Positions 1-8,376 of a stretch of 64,000 nucleotides of DNA are shown piece by piece (within the stretch, counting starts at the first letter, position 1; each line of letters opens with the position of its first letter). The stretch spans positions 1-64,000 of the forward strand of contig JAQVBE010000017.1 of assembly GCA_028690445.1 (NCBI GenBank). Reading direction: 5' to 3'. Source of the stretch: Aliarcobacter sp. (GTDB lineage Bacteria > Campylobacterota > Campylobacteria > Campylobacterales > Arcobacteraceae). The translations under genes and the position numbers were made by a program. The notes under the pieces are model-generated. The model worked only from the letters and a program-made list of their open reading frames with translations. It did no database searches and had not been told where the DNA came from.

Positions 1-132
1 CTTAACTCAACCTTATATGCGCATCATAAAGATTTCGTGGCTCTCTTTGCGATGCGCACGCTGGCCAAATCATTATGCGTCAGCTGGCCAAGTGTCAATG
101 CGCGCGGTGGCCAAATCCTTTGCGTCCGAACA
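1..132. mobile_element. Terminal end of an IS21-like insertion element (partial)
   Basis: This stretch is close to half G+C, against roughly a quarter to a third in the flanking DNA. It carries a ladder of TGGCCAA-containing repeats 23 bp apart. Read on the minus strand the element would begin TGTTCGGACGC at 132, inside the reading frame of a DUF4105 gene. Multiple short repeats containing a TTGGCCA core at the termini, and a TG...CA end, are typical of the IS21 (IstA/IstB) family; that assignment is inference, because the transposase genes would lie before the window. No second end or target duplication is visible. An assembly join or contamination is the main alternative. Confidence 0.5.
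61..129. repeat. Three 23-bp tandem terminal repeats
   Basis: Copies begin at 61, 84 and 107, exactly 23 bp apart. Each starts with [C/G]TGGCCAA and ends with a TGCG[T/C]-type block. A fourth, weaker copy (GTGGCT... TGCGCACG) begins near 37. They are probably transposase-binding repeats of the IS end. Confidence 0.7.
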
Positions 133-1337
133 ATCATTATTTTGAATATCAAATAAATCAATAAAGAGAGGTCGATATTGAATAGCAAAATAGTTCTCAT
201 TTTTATTTGTATAATAACCCAAACCTATATTAGATGGCTTTGTTTTTAATAGTGGGTCAGGAGTGTCGTCTTTTATATTTTGTTTTTGATAATTTTGACT
301 CATCACATTTTCATAATTTTTATGTATATTATGAAATCTTCTGAAATTAAATGTAGTGTAAATTACCATTGCTTCTTTTACAATATTAGGTGTATTTTTG
401 TCTATTTCTTTTTGTATTTCAATGAGTTCATTAAATAGTTTTTTCTCTTCAGGTGTCATTTTTTGAATTAACAAATTTAATTTATTTAATAAAGGTATAA
501 ATCTATCTTTATTTTTTATTCTATCTTTTATATCACTAACAGTTTGAATAGGCAAATAGTAAAAACTTTTTTTATAATTTTTTATGTTTATTATATTCAA
601 TAAATCAGTAGTTTGTGAAGCACAATTTCCATCAAGAAAATAGTATTTAAAAGTTGCTTTTCTTAATTCGTATAGATGATATAAAATAGTTCTTATTTCT
701 TCTTTTGTAAAGTCTAATGTATAAATATACATATATCTTTGTTCTAAAGTATTGTATTCATATATCTTTTTAAAAAATGGTTCTCTAATAAAATAGCCAT
801 TATATTGTCCCGTCATACCTTTATATGAATATTTAAGGAAATTATCATCAGTTGAAGTTTTTGCAGCAAAATGTACAACATCACCAATTTCAAGAGGTTC
901 ATTTTCATTTGAAAAAAGTAACATAATGTGCCCAAAGATGATGGATTGTTTGTGTATTCAGAAGTAAATACGATACTTAATTTATCTTTTGGAAAAGACT
1001 TCAAATATTTATTTAATTCACTACAAGTACTTAAATCAAATGAGGGTACATTATTAAAATTCGATTTTATAAATTCGTATCTTGCAGGAAAATTACAAGC
1101 AGTTTCATATCCATATTCACTATTTAATAATTTAATTGTTGCATCAAGTTCTTCTTTTGGGGTTGCATTAATATTAGATGATAAATAATATTCTTTTGAT
1201 ACTATTTGATTTTCATTATTTTGATTATGTATTAGTTTTTGCCACATCATTGACATTTCAGATTGATTAGCAAATAGGAAATTATTACACAAAAAAATCA
1301 AATAACAAATTATTTTCAAAAAACACCTTTGACACAT
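133..1337 (-). pseudogene. DUF4105 (Lnb N-terminal periplasmic domain) protein, frameshifted and 3'-truncated
   Basis: The minus-strand reading frame from 1337 encodes a signal peptide (hydrophobic residues about 8-23, then FANQS) and a Cys-containing region, and runs to NNPSSL. There it leaves frame near 932-940. The next frame continues directly with GHIMLLFSNENEP, so restoring one base gives NPSSFGH, the NPxSxFGH-type hallmark of DUF4105. Downstream, LDGNCASQ matches the family's second conserved block, and the C-terminal GLGYY...YRPLFIDLFD block is also typical. The last codons belong to the IS-like sequence (end near 132). Function of the family is unknown; it is found in secreted or periplasmic proteins. 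A single-base sequencing error could explain the frameshift but not the truncation. Confidence 0.7.
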
Positions 1338-1343
1338 TCATTT

Positions 1344-1723
1344 GACCCAGTTGCTATAGTAAATATTTTTTGGGATTTAAGTACAACAGACTTTTTAACA
1401 GGAAATGTTATGGAGTATGCTCCAAATAACTATTATTTTAATCTTCAAAAAAAGTAATTCCTAATTTAAGTTATAACAATAAATATCAAGATAAAGATTT
1501 TAACTCAAATTTAAGTAGCTTTATTTTGATGGAATACTATAATCTTAAATTAGAAAATAGGAATAATTACACAAGTTCATTTTGCACGGATTCTTTAGCG
1601 ATTATGATATGTGATTATTATGAACTTGATAAAGAAAATTCAACTAAAATTATTAAAGATTCTATGTCAGTGACTAAAACACCAATAGAACTTTTAAATA
1701 TGATTAAAAATAGAATCCAATAA
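1344..1723 (+). pseudogene. Gene remnant of unknown function with one frameshift
   Basis: Two plus-strand frames join into one protein-like sequence. The first (from 1344: DPVAIVNIFWDLS ... YYFNLQKK) ends at a stop at 1455-1457. The second (IPNLSYNNKY ... LLNMIKNRIQ) runs to 1723. One base missing from the A7 run at 1447-1453 would restore a single frame. There is no start codon with a ribosome binding site. The N-terminal part merges into the start of the DUF4105 gene on the other strand, as expected for a deletion junction. I do not recognise the family. The only internal starts, TTG 1526 and ATG 1529, would give about 65 residues. Confidence 0.4.
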
Positions 1724-2142
1724 CTTGGGTCTATTTTTATAAATACCTATTTAGAACATATTCAATAATTTGTAATTTTTGTAATACACTTTTTCTAATA
1801 TTTCATTAATATTTTTTGTTTTTTAGATAATCTTTTGGTATCTTCACTATTTTTTCTTGTAATTCATTAAAAAATCTTTTATTTAATATTTTGATATTTG
1901 TATCGCTTGTTACAAATAAATATATATAACTAAAAACTGATTTATAAGTAACAATTGTTGCTGGTTTAACTATTTCATCAGCAGTTGCTTTTTTTATTTT
2001 AACTTTTGCTATTGTTTAGGGTCGTCATCATCTTTGATAATGTGAATTTGTGTTGATATATTGTTTATAAAGTTGTAAAAAAAATTTATTTTTAACTCTT
2101 TTAATGGGTACAAAGTACCTTTTATAGGGCTTTGAAGTAAAG
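1724..2142. other. Gene-poor AT-rich interval beside tRNA-Arg
   Basis: This 419-bp interval holds no intact gene. The only coding trace is a start-less minus-strand frame of about 69 codons (1806-2015). The rest is AT-rich without a convincing promoter or terminator. Confidence 0.5.
1806..2015 (-). pseudogene. Start-less reading-frame remnant
   Basis: A minus-strand frame of 69 codons is open between stops. It begins TIAKVKIKKATADEIVK and ends with a Lys-rich tail. It has no ATG, GTG or TTG near its 5' end. It reads like the C-terminal piece of a lost gene, in keeping with the other remnants beside it, but chance openness in AT-rich DNA is possible. No function can be assigned. Confidence 0.25.
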
Positions 2143-2219
2143 TGGTACGCCTGGTAGGATTCGAACCTACAACCGCCGGGGCCGAAACCCGATGCTCTAT
2201 CCAGTTGAGCCACAGACGC
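2143..2219 (-). tRNA. tRNA-Arg (anticodon UCG)
   Basis: Reading the minus strand gives a complete 77-nt cloverleaf: acceptor stem GCGTCTG/CAGGCGT (with a G-U at 1-72 and at 4-69), D arm GCTC-AACTGGATA-GAGC, anticodon stem TCGGG/CCCGG around loop TTTCGGC, T arm GTAGG-TTCGAAT-CCTAC, and an encoded ACCA end. Anticodon UCG reads CGN arginine codons. The gene borders a cluster of gene remnants and an IS end, so this may be an insertion hot spot. Confidence 0.95.
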
Positions 2220-2224
2220 ACTTA

Positions 2225-2261
2225 TTAAATAAGGCTGAAATGATAGCACAGCCTTACTTAA
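2225..2261 (-). terminator. Hairpin between mqnP and tRNA-Arg
   Basis: Thirteen-base arms (2225-2237 and 2249-2261) pair with one G-U and enclose an 11-base loop. It sits between the end of mqnP and the tRNA. No strong T-run follows, so it may be a terminator or a processing signal. Confidence 0.4.
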
Positions 2262-2269
2262 AGAATTGA

Positions 2270-3130
2270 TTAAAAGAAAATATTGTCTAAAACTATCAAT
2301 ACAAAAAATATTATTCCTAGGTACCCATTTACCGTAAAAAAGGCTTTATCTATTTTCTTAAAATCTTTATTTACTAAATAATGTTCATAAGACAACATCA
2401 AAGCACTTAAAATAACAGCAACATAAGCAAAATAAGAACTATCTGAAATAATCACAAATAAAAGCCAAAAAACAACTGTTAAAGCATGAAATATTTTTGA
2501 AATTTGCATTGTTTTTTCAACTCCAAATTTTGATGGAATAGAATGTAATTCTAATTTTTTATCTACCTCTATATCTTGTAAAGAGTAAAGTAAATCAAAT
2601 CCTGCAACCCAAAACATAACTCCAATACTTAATAATACTGACCAAAAAGGAATCGTTTCACTCACAGCCACAACACCAGCGATTGGTGCAAGTCCTAAAG
2701 AAATACCTAAAATAATATGAGCTAAATATGAAAATCTTTTAAAGTATGAATATGAACCAATTATTATTAAAATAGGCACGGATAAAATTAAAGCCAAAGA
2801 ATTTACAAAATATGCAACCAAAATAAATCCTAAAGCATTTGCCATAGTAAAAATAAACATTTGAGGAGCAGATATTCTTCCATCAACATTTGGTCTATTT
2901 ATAGTTCGTGGATTTAGAGCATCTATATCTCTATCCATAAATCTGTTAAATCCCATTGCAAAGTTTCTAGCAGTTAGAGCTGCTAAAATTCCAAGAACAA
3001 AAAGTTTAAATCCAAACCAACCATCTGCCGCAACAACCATCGCAATAAAAATAAAAGGAAGTGAAAAAATAGAGTGTTTGAACATAACTAGTTCATTAAA
3101 GTCATTTAGTTTTTGTATAAGCTTATTCAT
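2270..3130 (-). CDS. mqnP: UbiA-family polyprenyltransferase, menaquinone pathway (MqnP-like)
   Basis: This 286-residue integral membrane protein attaches a polyprenyl chain to an aromatic quinone precursor. Both Asp-rich UbiA motifs are present: N62xxxD66xxxD70 (NRFMDRDID) and D186xxxD190 (DIEVD). About eight hydrophobic segments follow, as expected for the family. Campylobacterota make menaquinone by the futalosine route and lack ubiquinone, so MqnP rather than 4-hydroxybenzoate prenyltransferase (UbiA) is the better name; that choice is from lineage knowledge, not from this sequence alone. The gene is divergent from the lipoprotein-miaA pair, with 88 bp between. Confidence 0.85.
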   Translation of the reverse strand: MNKLIQKLNDFNELVMFKHSIFSLPFIFIAMVVAADGWFGFKLFVLGILAALTARNFAMGFNRFMDRDIDALNPRTINRPNVDGRISAPQMFIFTMANALGFILVAYFVNSLALILSVPILIIIGSYSYFKRFSYLAHIILGISLGLAPIAGVVAVSETIPFWSVLLSIGVMFWVAGFDLLYSLQDIEVDKKLELHSIPSKFGVEKTMQISKIFHALTVVFWLLFVIISDSSYFAYVAVILSALMLSYEHYLVNKDFKKIDKAFFTVNGYLGIIFFVLIVLDNIFF

Positions 3131-3184
3131 AAAAGGATTGTATCTAAGATATTATTAAAAAATTAGAATTAACCTTTTTCTAGT

Positions 3185-3190
3185 TATAAT
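3185..3190 (+). promoter_or_regulatory. -10 box for the lipoprotein-miaA operon
   Basis: TATAAT preceded by GT lies 28 bp before the ATG at 3219, in the mqnP/lipoprotein divergent gap. No clear -35 is seen, as is common in Campylobacterota. Confidence 0.55.
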
Positions 3191-3218
3191 CGATTTTATT
3201 TTATTATGAAAGTTACAA

Positions 3219-3422
3219 ATGCCTAAAATCACCCTACTTTTTAGTACTTTATTTTTAATTTTTAGCTTAAGTTCATGTGTTTCAAAAACTCAAATGGAAG
3301 TTAAAGATTCAGGTTCAAAAGATGTTTCAGATTTATTAAGAATCTTAATTAAAAAAGAAAGAGAGATAAATGAACTTAATCAAAAATTAGAAGATTGTAA
3401 TAATTCTAAAGTAAAATCATGA
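3219..3422 (+). CDS. Small lipoprotein with C-terminal coiled coil
   Basis: This is a 67-residue protein. A hydrophobic signal (residues 4-17) ends in lipobox LSSC, with the lipidated Cys at residue 20. The mature part is only about 47 residues, and its second half (LLRILIKKEREINELNQKLEDC) looks like a short amphipathic coiled coil. It overlaps miaA by four bases (ATGA), so the two are translationally coupled. I do not recognise a named family; a small envelope lipoprotein of unknown role is the safest description. Confidence 0.7.
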   Translation: MPKITLLFSTLFLIFSLSSCVSKTQMEVKDSGSKDVSDLLRILIKKEREINELNQKLEDCNNSKVKS

Positions 3423-4294
3423 AAGAAATAGCAATAATTGGATCAACAGCTTCAGGGAAAACAGCCTTATCTTTAGAAATTGCATCAAAAACAAACGCTG
3501 TAATTTTATCACTTGATTCACTTTGTGTTTATAAAGAAATTGAGATAGCTTCAGCAAAACCAACTCTTAAAGAAAGAGGAGAAATTATTCATTTTGGAAT
3601 TGATGAAGTTTATCCAAACGAAGAATTTGATGTTGTTAAATTTATTGAACTTTATAAAAAAGCAAAAGAGTATGCAATTAAAAATAAAAAAAATCTTATT
3701 ACCGTTGGTGGAACTGGATTTTATTTAAAAGCTTTGATTGATGGTTTGTCAAAAGGTGTTGATTCAAAAATAAAACTAGATATTTCTCAACTTGAAGCCT
3801 ATGAACTTCTTTACTCAATTGATAAAGAATATATGCAAAAAATTAAAAAAAATGATAGATATAGAATCGAAAAAGCCTATGCTATTTATAAACAAACTGG
3901 GTTAAGCCCTACTTCTTATTTTGAGAAAAACCCTAAGATTTCTGTCGCAAAAGATTTAAAAATTTTTGAAATTCTTTGGGACAAAGAAGAGTTAAAAAAT
4001 AGAATTTCTAAAAGAACAAAAATTATGATAAATTTAGGGCTTATTGATGAAGTTATATTTTTAGAGAAAAAATACACAAGAAGCCCAAATTGTATGGCAT
4101 CTATTGGAATAATTGAGACTTTAGAGTATTTAGATGGAAAACTTACAAAACAAGAACTTGAAGAAAAAATATCTGCAAATACAGCAAAACTTGCAAAAAG
4201 ACAAAACACTTTTAATAAAGGTCAATTTTTAGATAAAACATCTAATATAATAGAGAACTTAAATTCAGATATTATTAAGTATTTTTCGTTATAA
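3419..4294 (+). CDS. miaA: tRNA dimethylallyltransferase MiaA
   Basis: MiaA transfers dimethylallyl from DMAPP to N6 of A37 in tRNAs reading UNN codons, the first step toward ms2i6A. The P-loop GSTASGKT is at residues 8-15. LDSLCVYKEIEIASAKPT follows and matches the family's DSxQVYxxxxIGTAKPT substrate-binding block. VGGTGFYLKALIDGLS is also characteristic. At 291 residues it is slightly short for MiaA, as usual in Campylobacterota. Its start codon overlaps the stop of the lipoprotein gene. Confidence 0.93.
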   Translation: MKEIAIIGSTASGKTALSLEIASKTNAVILSLDSLCVYKEIEIASAKPTLKERGEIIHFGIDEVYPNEEFDVVKFIELYKKAKEYAIKNKKNLITVGGTGFYLKALIDGLSKGVDSKIKLDISQLEAYELLYSIDKEYMQKIKKNDRYRIEKAYAIYKQTGLSPTSYFEKNPKISVAKDLKIFEILWDKEELKNRISKRTKIMINLGLIDEVIFLEKKYTRSPNCMASIGIIETLEYLDGKLTKQELEEKISANTAKLAKRQNTFNKGQFLDKTSNIIENLNSDIIKYFSL

Positions 4295-4295
4295 T
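4290..4295 (+). promoter_or_regulatory. -10 box for rpmE
   Basis: TATAAT overlaps the miaA stop codon. It would give an rpmE leader of about 75 nt. Confidence 0.5.
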
Positions 4296-4375
4296 CCAGT
4301 CCCTAAAGAGTTTTTTAAAGGGCTTGCAATAGACTTGACCTTTTATTAAACATTAATTACATTAAGGATTATGGC

Positions 4376-4579
4376 ATGAAAAAAGATATTCATCCAGATT
4401 ATAAAGTTTGTACAATTTCTTGTGCTTGTGGTAACACATTTGAAACAAAATCAAATGTTGAAACATTAAGAATAGACATTTGTTCTTCTTGTCACCCTTT
4501 CTTTACAGGTGAGCAAAAACTTGTTGATGCTGCTGGTAGAGTTGAGAAATTCAAAGCTAAATATAACATGGCTAAATAG
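4376..4579 (+). CDS. rpmE: 50S ribosomal protein L31
   Basis: The 67-residue protein starts MKKDIHPDY, the standard L31 start. It carries Cys12, Cys16, Cys18, Cys36 and Cys39; C16, C18, C36 and C39 correspond to the zinc-binding set of the C+ form. It also has the [20 protein letters not shown] block. ATTAAGGATT provides a Shine-Dalgarno. As in Campylobacter it precedes rsmI and rlmB. The C+ form is the zinc-replete paralogue; no zinc-independent copy is in the window. Confidence 0.96.
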   Translation: MKKDIHPDYKVCTISCACGNTFETKSNVETLRIDICSSCHPFFTGEQKLVDAAGRVEKFKAKYNMAK

Positions 4580-4588
4580 TACAATATT

Positions 4589-5401
4589 ATGTTGTGCTTA
4601 GTTCCGACTCCAATAGGAAATCTTGAAGATATTTCAAAAAGGTCTTTAAGAATTCTTGAAGAGGCGGAACTTATTTTTTGTGAAGATACAAGAGTCACAA
4701 AAAAACTTCTAACTCTTTTAGGTGAAAAAAATAACCTAGACTTTTCAAACAAAGAATTTAAATCTTTTCATTCTCACAATGAAAACAATATTCTACAATC
4801 TTTAACAAAAGAAACTTTTTCTAAAAATGTTGTTTATGTAAGTGATGCCGGAATGCCTTGCGTTAGTGATCCAGGTGCTTCACTTGTAGAATTTTGCATA
4901 CAAAATGAGATTACATATGATGTACTTCCTGGTGCAAATGCAATTTTAACTGCTTATGCCATGAGTGGATTTTCTCACACTACTTTTTCTTTTTATGGAT
5001 TTTTAGACCATAAAGGCGTTAGTCGTGCTTCAAAGTTAAACGATGCCTTAAATGATGCTAAATTAGCAATCCTTTACGAATCACCACATAGACTTCTAAA
5101 ACTACTTGAAGAAGTAAGTATAAAAGATGCAAATAGAACAATATTTTTAGCAAAAGAAATTTCAAAACTCCATCAAAACAGCTATAAAGACACAGCTATA
5201 AATCTATTTGAAAAATTTAAAGATATAAATATTAAAGGTGAATGGGTTGTAATTATTGAACCAAAAGAAACTGTTGGTTTTAACCTTGATTTAGATGATA
5301 TATTATCTTTAGATATTGCTCCAAAAATAAAAGCAAAATTAATAGCAAAAATGACAGGAGAATCTATAAAAGATGTATATCAAAAACTTTTAGAAAATTA
5401 A
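4589..5401 (+). CDS. rsmI: 16S rRNA (cytidine(1402)-2'-O)-methyltransferase RsmI
   Basis: RsmI methylates the 2'-OH of C1402 in the decoding centre using SAM. The tetrapyrrole-methylase fold is clear from PTPIGNLEDIS near the N-terminus, CEDTRVTKKLL, VSDAGMPCVSDPG, the PGANA loop, YESPHRL and GEWVVIIEP. Length 270 is normal. It starts 9 bases after rpmE with no visible Shine-Dalgarno, so translation may depend on coupling to rpmE. The family-typical N-terminus supports this ATG. It converges on a pseudogene whose stop lies 4 bases beyond its own. Confidence 0.93.
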   Translation: MLCLVPTPIGNLEDISKRSLRILEEAELIFCEDTRVTKKLLTLLGEKNNLDFSNKEFKSFHSHNENNILQSLTKETFSKNVVYVSDAGMPCVSDPGASLVEFCIQNEITYDVLPGANAILTAYAMSGFSHTTFSFYGFLDHKGVSRASKLNDALNDAKLAILYESPHRLLKLLEEVSIKDANRTIFLAKEISKLHQNSYKDTAINLFEKFKDINIKGEWVVIIEPKETVGFNLDLDDILSLDIAPKIKAKLIAKMTGESIKDVYQKLLEN

Positions 5402-5404
5402 TTC

Positions 5405-6738
5405 TTAAAAGTTTTTTTCTAAAATATCTAACTGTTTTTCAATAGCTTTTATACTATGAAATAATCTATCAAAATTTTCTTTTTTATCTGCAATAAAACT
5501 ATTACTCTCTTTAGATTTTGAATGTATTTGTTCTATTGAACTATTTATATCTCCCATTTTTTCAGATACTACACTTAATTTTTGTAATATTTTCACTTAT
5601 TTCTTTTATATTATTTATCGTAATATTCACAGAAGTATTACTTTCACCTAAACTAATTTGTGTTTTACTAGCTAATTTCTTCACTTCATCTACTATAACG
5701 TTAAATCCATTTCCAAACTCCCCTGCTCTTGATGCTTCAATTGCCGTATTTAGTGCCAAAAGATTGTTTGAATTGCAATACCCAAAATTGATGATAAAAC
5801 TTTTTTAATATCAGATGCATTTTTTGTTAAAATACCCATATCCTCTACAAGTTCTGAATTTGTATTTACATTATTCATAATCTCTTGAGTAAAAATAGTA
5901 AATTTATTTATCACTTCATTTATTACTATATTACATTCTTTATGTATTTTCATAAACAAAATTTAATATATCAACCATATCTTGAATTAATGGAAAAACA
6001 CTTTTAAGATTTAATAATAAAGTTGTTAAAGTTTGATTTATAAGTCCTAATAATTCTCCAAAAGTAGAATATTCAGCAAGTGGAATGTTATTGAATGTTT
6101 TTAGAGAATTTGAATTCTTAGCATTAAATAATCTTCTTAAAATACAATCATTTAATATAGTCCCTACTGATTCTTGTCTTTTCTTTGATGAATAATTTCT
6201 ATAATCCATTTCCATTTGATAAACAGACTCTTTTTTTTAACCAAATATAATATATCTCCAAATGATATATCACAAAAAAACAATTGTTAAAGCAAAACAA
6301 TCTGTATAATTTATTTTAAAGGGAATATTTAACTGTAATATTTCATTTTTTATTTTATTTATTCGCTCTTGATGAGAAATTGTTTGGCTTGTTATATTTT
6401 CACGGAATAAAGGAATTGTTGGAATTTCAATTTTATCAATTATATCTTCACTAAAACTTTGCAAAATATAGTTTTACAAAGGGTTATTTGCTTCATAATA
6501 AAGAGAATCTTTTTTTGTATTCAAGTCAAAAGTACAAAGCTCGCTGGCTGTTGTTGTAAGAATTACTTTTGTTTCACATTTGATTTTTTAGAAACTATTT
6601 CAAAATTTAAACGTGGAAATATAAATTCCAAAATCAACTTAGGCGCATTTTCACCAAAAAACAAACTGCGTGCCTATCTTGTAAATTAGAATTATTTGTA
6701 TCTAAAATACGAATTAACCCGTTTTCAATATCTTGCAT
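5405..6738 (-). pseudogene. Broken FIST-domain chemoreceptor-like signalling gene
   Basis: On the minus strand, an ATG at 6738 with a good AGGAG-type site starts a protein that is then broken by several frameshifts and stops. Pieces in order are: MQDIENGLIRILD...; a TTTASELC block like the FIST_N TxxGEl motif; a FIST_C-like block (5940-6215) with TFGELLGLINQTL; a methyl-accepting signalling domain around the hairpin tip (5562-5759: [31 protein letters not shown]); and the C-terminal end (5405-5596). At least five lesions separate them. The original was probably a soluble FIST-MCP transducer sensing a small ligand, with no membrane segment seen. The MCP tip is certain; the FIST assignment is by motif only. 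This is decay, not sequencing error. Confidence 0.75.
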
Positions 6739-6843
6739 TAATTTTTCTCCAATTATTATTAAAATAAATTGTAACCTAAAAATATAGCCTGAATAAAGCT
6801 ATAAAATTTCTAAAAACAAAGAACTTTATCAACAATATTTAGA

Positions 6844-6849
6844 TATAAT
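6844..6849 (+). promoter_or_regulatory. -10 box directly before rlmB
   Basis: TATAAT ends 5 bases before the rlmB ATG at 6855. Transcription would start at about the A of the ATG, suggesting a leaderless mRNA. Confidence 0.5.
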
Positions 6850-6854
6850 CCCGC

Positions 6855-7544
6855 ATGATAATATATGGAAAACAAATCGTACTTTATGTACTTGAAAAAC
6901 ACCCTCATTTAATAGAAGAAATTTTTCTTTCTAAAGAAATTGATAAAAAACTTTTTACAAGATTTGCAAAACTTGACAAAAAAATCTACAAAATAGATAA
7001 TCAAAAAGCTCAAGCATTAGCAAAAGGCGGGAACCATCAAGGTTTCATTTTAAAACTAACGCATTCTGAATATACAGATATTAAAGAATTCAAAAAAATG
7101 AATTTTATTCTTGTTTTAGATGGTGTTACAGATGTTGGTAATATTGGAGCAATTGCTAGAACTGCTTATTCTTTAGGAATTGAAGGATTAATCGCAGCTG
7201 ATATTAAAACTGTAAATGATTCAGGAATTTTGAGAACAAGTTCAGGTGCTTTACTTGATTTACCATTTTCAATACATCCAAGATCAGTTGATTTGGCAAG
7301 TGAATTAATCGATGCTGGTTTTACATTAATTGGTGCAACAACAGATGGTATTGACTTAAAAAAATATGGGAAAATTGAGAAATCTGATAAAGTAGCTTTA
7401 TTTTTAGGAAGTGAAGGAACAGGAATTTCTCCTAAAGTTGCTAAAAAACTAGATTTAAAAGTTTCAATTGCTATGGAGCATGAATTTGATTCGTTAAATG
7501 TTTCAGTTGCTGCTGGTATTTTGATTTATAACTTAAAAAGATAA
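6855..7544 (+). CDS. rlmB: TrmH/RlmB-family rRNA 2'-O-ribose methyltransferase
   Basis: This SPOUT-class SAM enzyme of 229 residues most likely makes Gm2251-type modification of 23S rRNA. The three SPOUT motifs are visible: LVLDGVTDVGNIGAIARTA (about 85-105), LFLGSEGTGIS (about 175-190) and DSLNVSVAAGILIY near the C-terminus. The N-terminal IYGKQIVLYVLEKHP matches the RlmB L30e-like substrate-binding domain and fixes the start. No Shine-Dalgarno precedes the ATG, and a TATAAT lies immediately upstream. TrmH (tRNA Gm18) is a less likely alternative. It is followed by the periplasmic-protein gene 16 bp later. Confidence 0.88.
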   Translation: MIIYGKQIVLYVLEKHPHLIEEIFLSKEIDKKLFTRFAKLDKKIYKIDNQKAQALAKGGNHQGFILKLTHSEYTDIKEFKKMNFILVLDGVTDVGNIGAIARTAYSLGIEGLIAADIKTVNDSGILRTSSGALLDLPFSIHPRSVDLASELIDAGFTLIGATTDGIDLKKYGKIEKSDKVALFLGSEGTGISPKVAKKLDLKVSIAMEHEFDSLNVSVAAGILIYNLKR

Positions 7545-7560
7545 AAAAAAAGAGAACACT

Positions 7561-8373
7561 GTGATAAGAAACCTGATTTTAATAATTGCATTAAATGTAT
7601 TGATGTTAAGTGCAAACTTAGATATAAAAGTAAAAGACTTATTAGGTAATAGTGATTATAACACTCACAAAAATCTGATTACACATATTTTTAGCAATGA
7701 AGATAACTTTTATACAAATAATCAGATTGATTACACTAAAATTATTCAAGAATTATCAAATAATGGTGTATTAAAACTAAACTTTCCATCTACTCAAAAT
7801 GTTACTATTACATTTAATGTTAATAAGCATCCGAAAAAATCATCAAAAAATCTTAGTGATATTTTAAAAGCCTTAGGGCAACATAATTTTGTTGTAAAAG
7901 AAGAAATAATTGTTAATAATAATCTTAAATGGACTATTCAAGTAAAAACTGCAGCCGCCATAAGCCCTCTCAGATTATCACAAGAACTACAATCAATAAA
8001 TTGTAGAATTGTTGATATTAAAAGAGAGGGTGACTATAGTTGGAGCTATTCGATAGATACGAATAATTCTTCAATTTATAGAGCAGAAGATTTAATAAAT
8101 AATAAGCAGTTATCGTTAAAAAATTCACTGAAACCGTATATGATTAAAATATCAAATGCAAAAGTTATTACAATAAAATCAGCAAGTGGTAATATTTGGT
8201 ATCCAAATGTAGTTTTTTATGATGAATCTTTAAACATAATTGGAATTTATGACGAGAATAGTTTGCATAAAAGTTTAAGACTTGAAGTGCCTAACAATAC
8301 AAAATATATTAAAATTGATGATTTATACACCCTTGCAAATATGAAGCAAGGACTTAACATTACTAAGGAGTAA
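7561..8373 (+). CDS. Conserved putative periplasmic protein (Cj0151c-like position)
   Basis: The 270-residue protein starts with GTG and has an N-terminal hydrophobic signal (about residues 4-18, ending LSANLD). The remainder is soluble, rich in Asn, Ile and Lys, with beta-type alternation, and has no enzyme motif I can name. Its place between rlmB and the aminotransferase matches the uncharacterised periplasmic-protein gene at the same spot in Campylobacter, so the gene is probably conserved across the phylum. The aminotransferase gene starts 3 bases later, so they are probably co-transcribed. Confidence 0.7.
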   Translation: MIRNLILIIALNVLMLSANLDIKVKDLLGNSDYNTHKNLITHIFSNEDNFYTNNQIDYTKIIQELSNNGVLKLNFPSTQNVTITFNVNKHPKKSSKNLSDILKALGQHNFVVKEEIIVNNNLKWTIQVKTAAAISPLRLSQELQSINCRIVDIKREGDYSWSYSIDTNNSSIYRAEDLINNKQLSLKNSLKPYMIKISNAKVITIKSASGNIWYPNVVFYDESLNIIGIYDENSLHKSLRLEVPNNTKYIKIDDLYTLANMKQGLNITKE

Positions 8374-8376
8374 ACA

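Noticed and set aside
2009..2249. Small frames covering the tRNA-Arg
   Set aside because: The sequence folds as a complete tRNA; the frames are coincidental.
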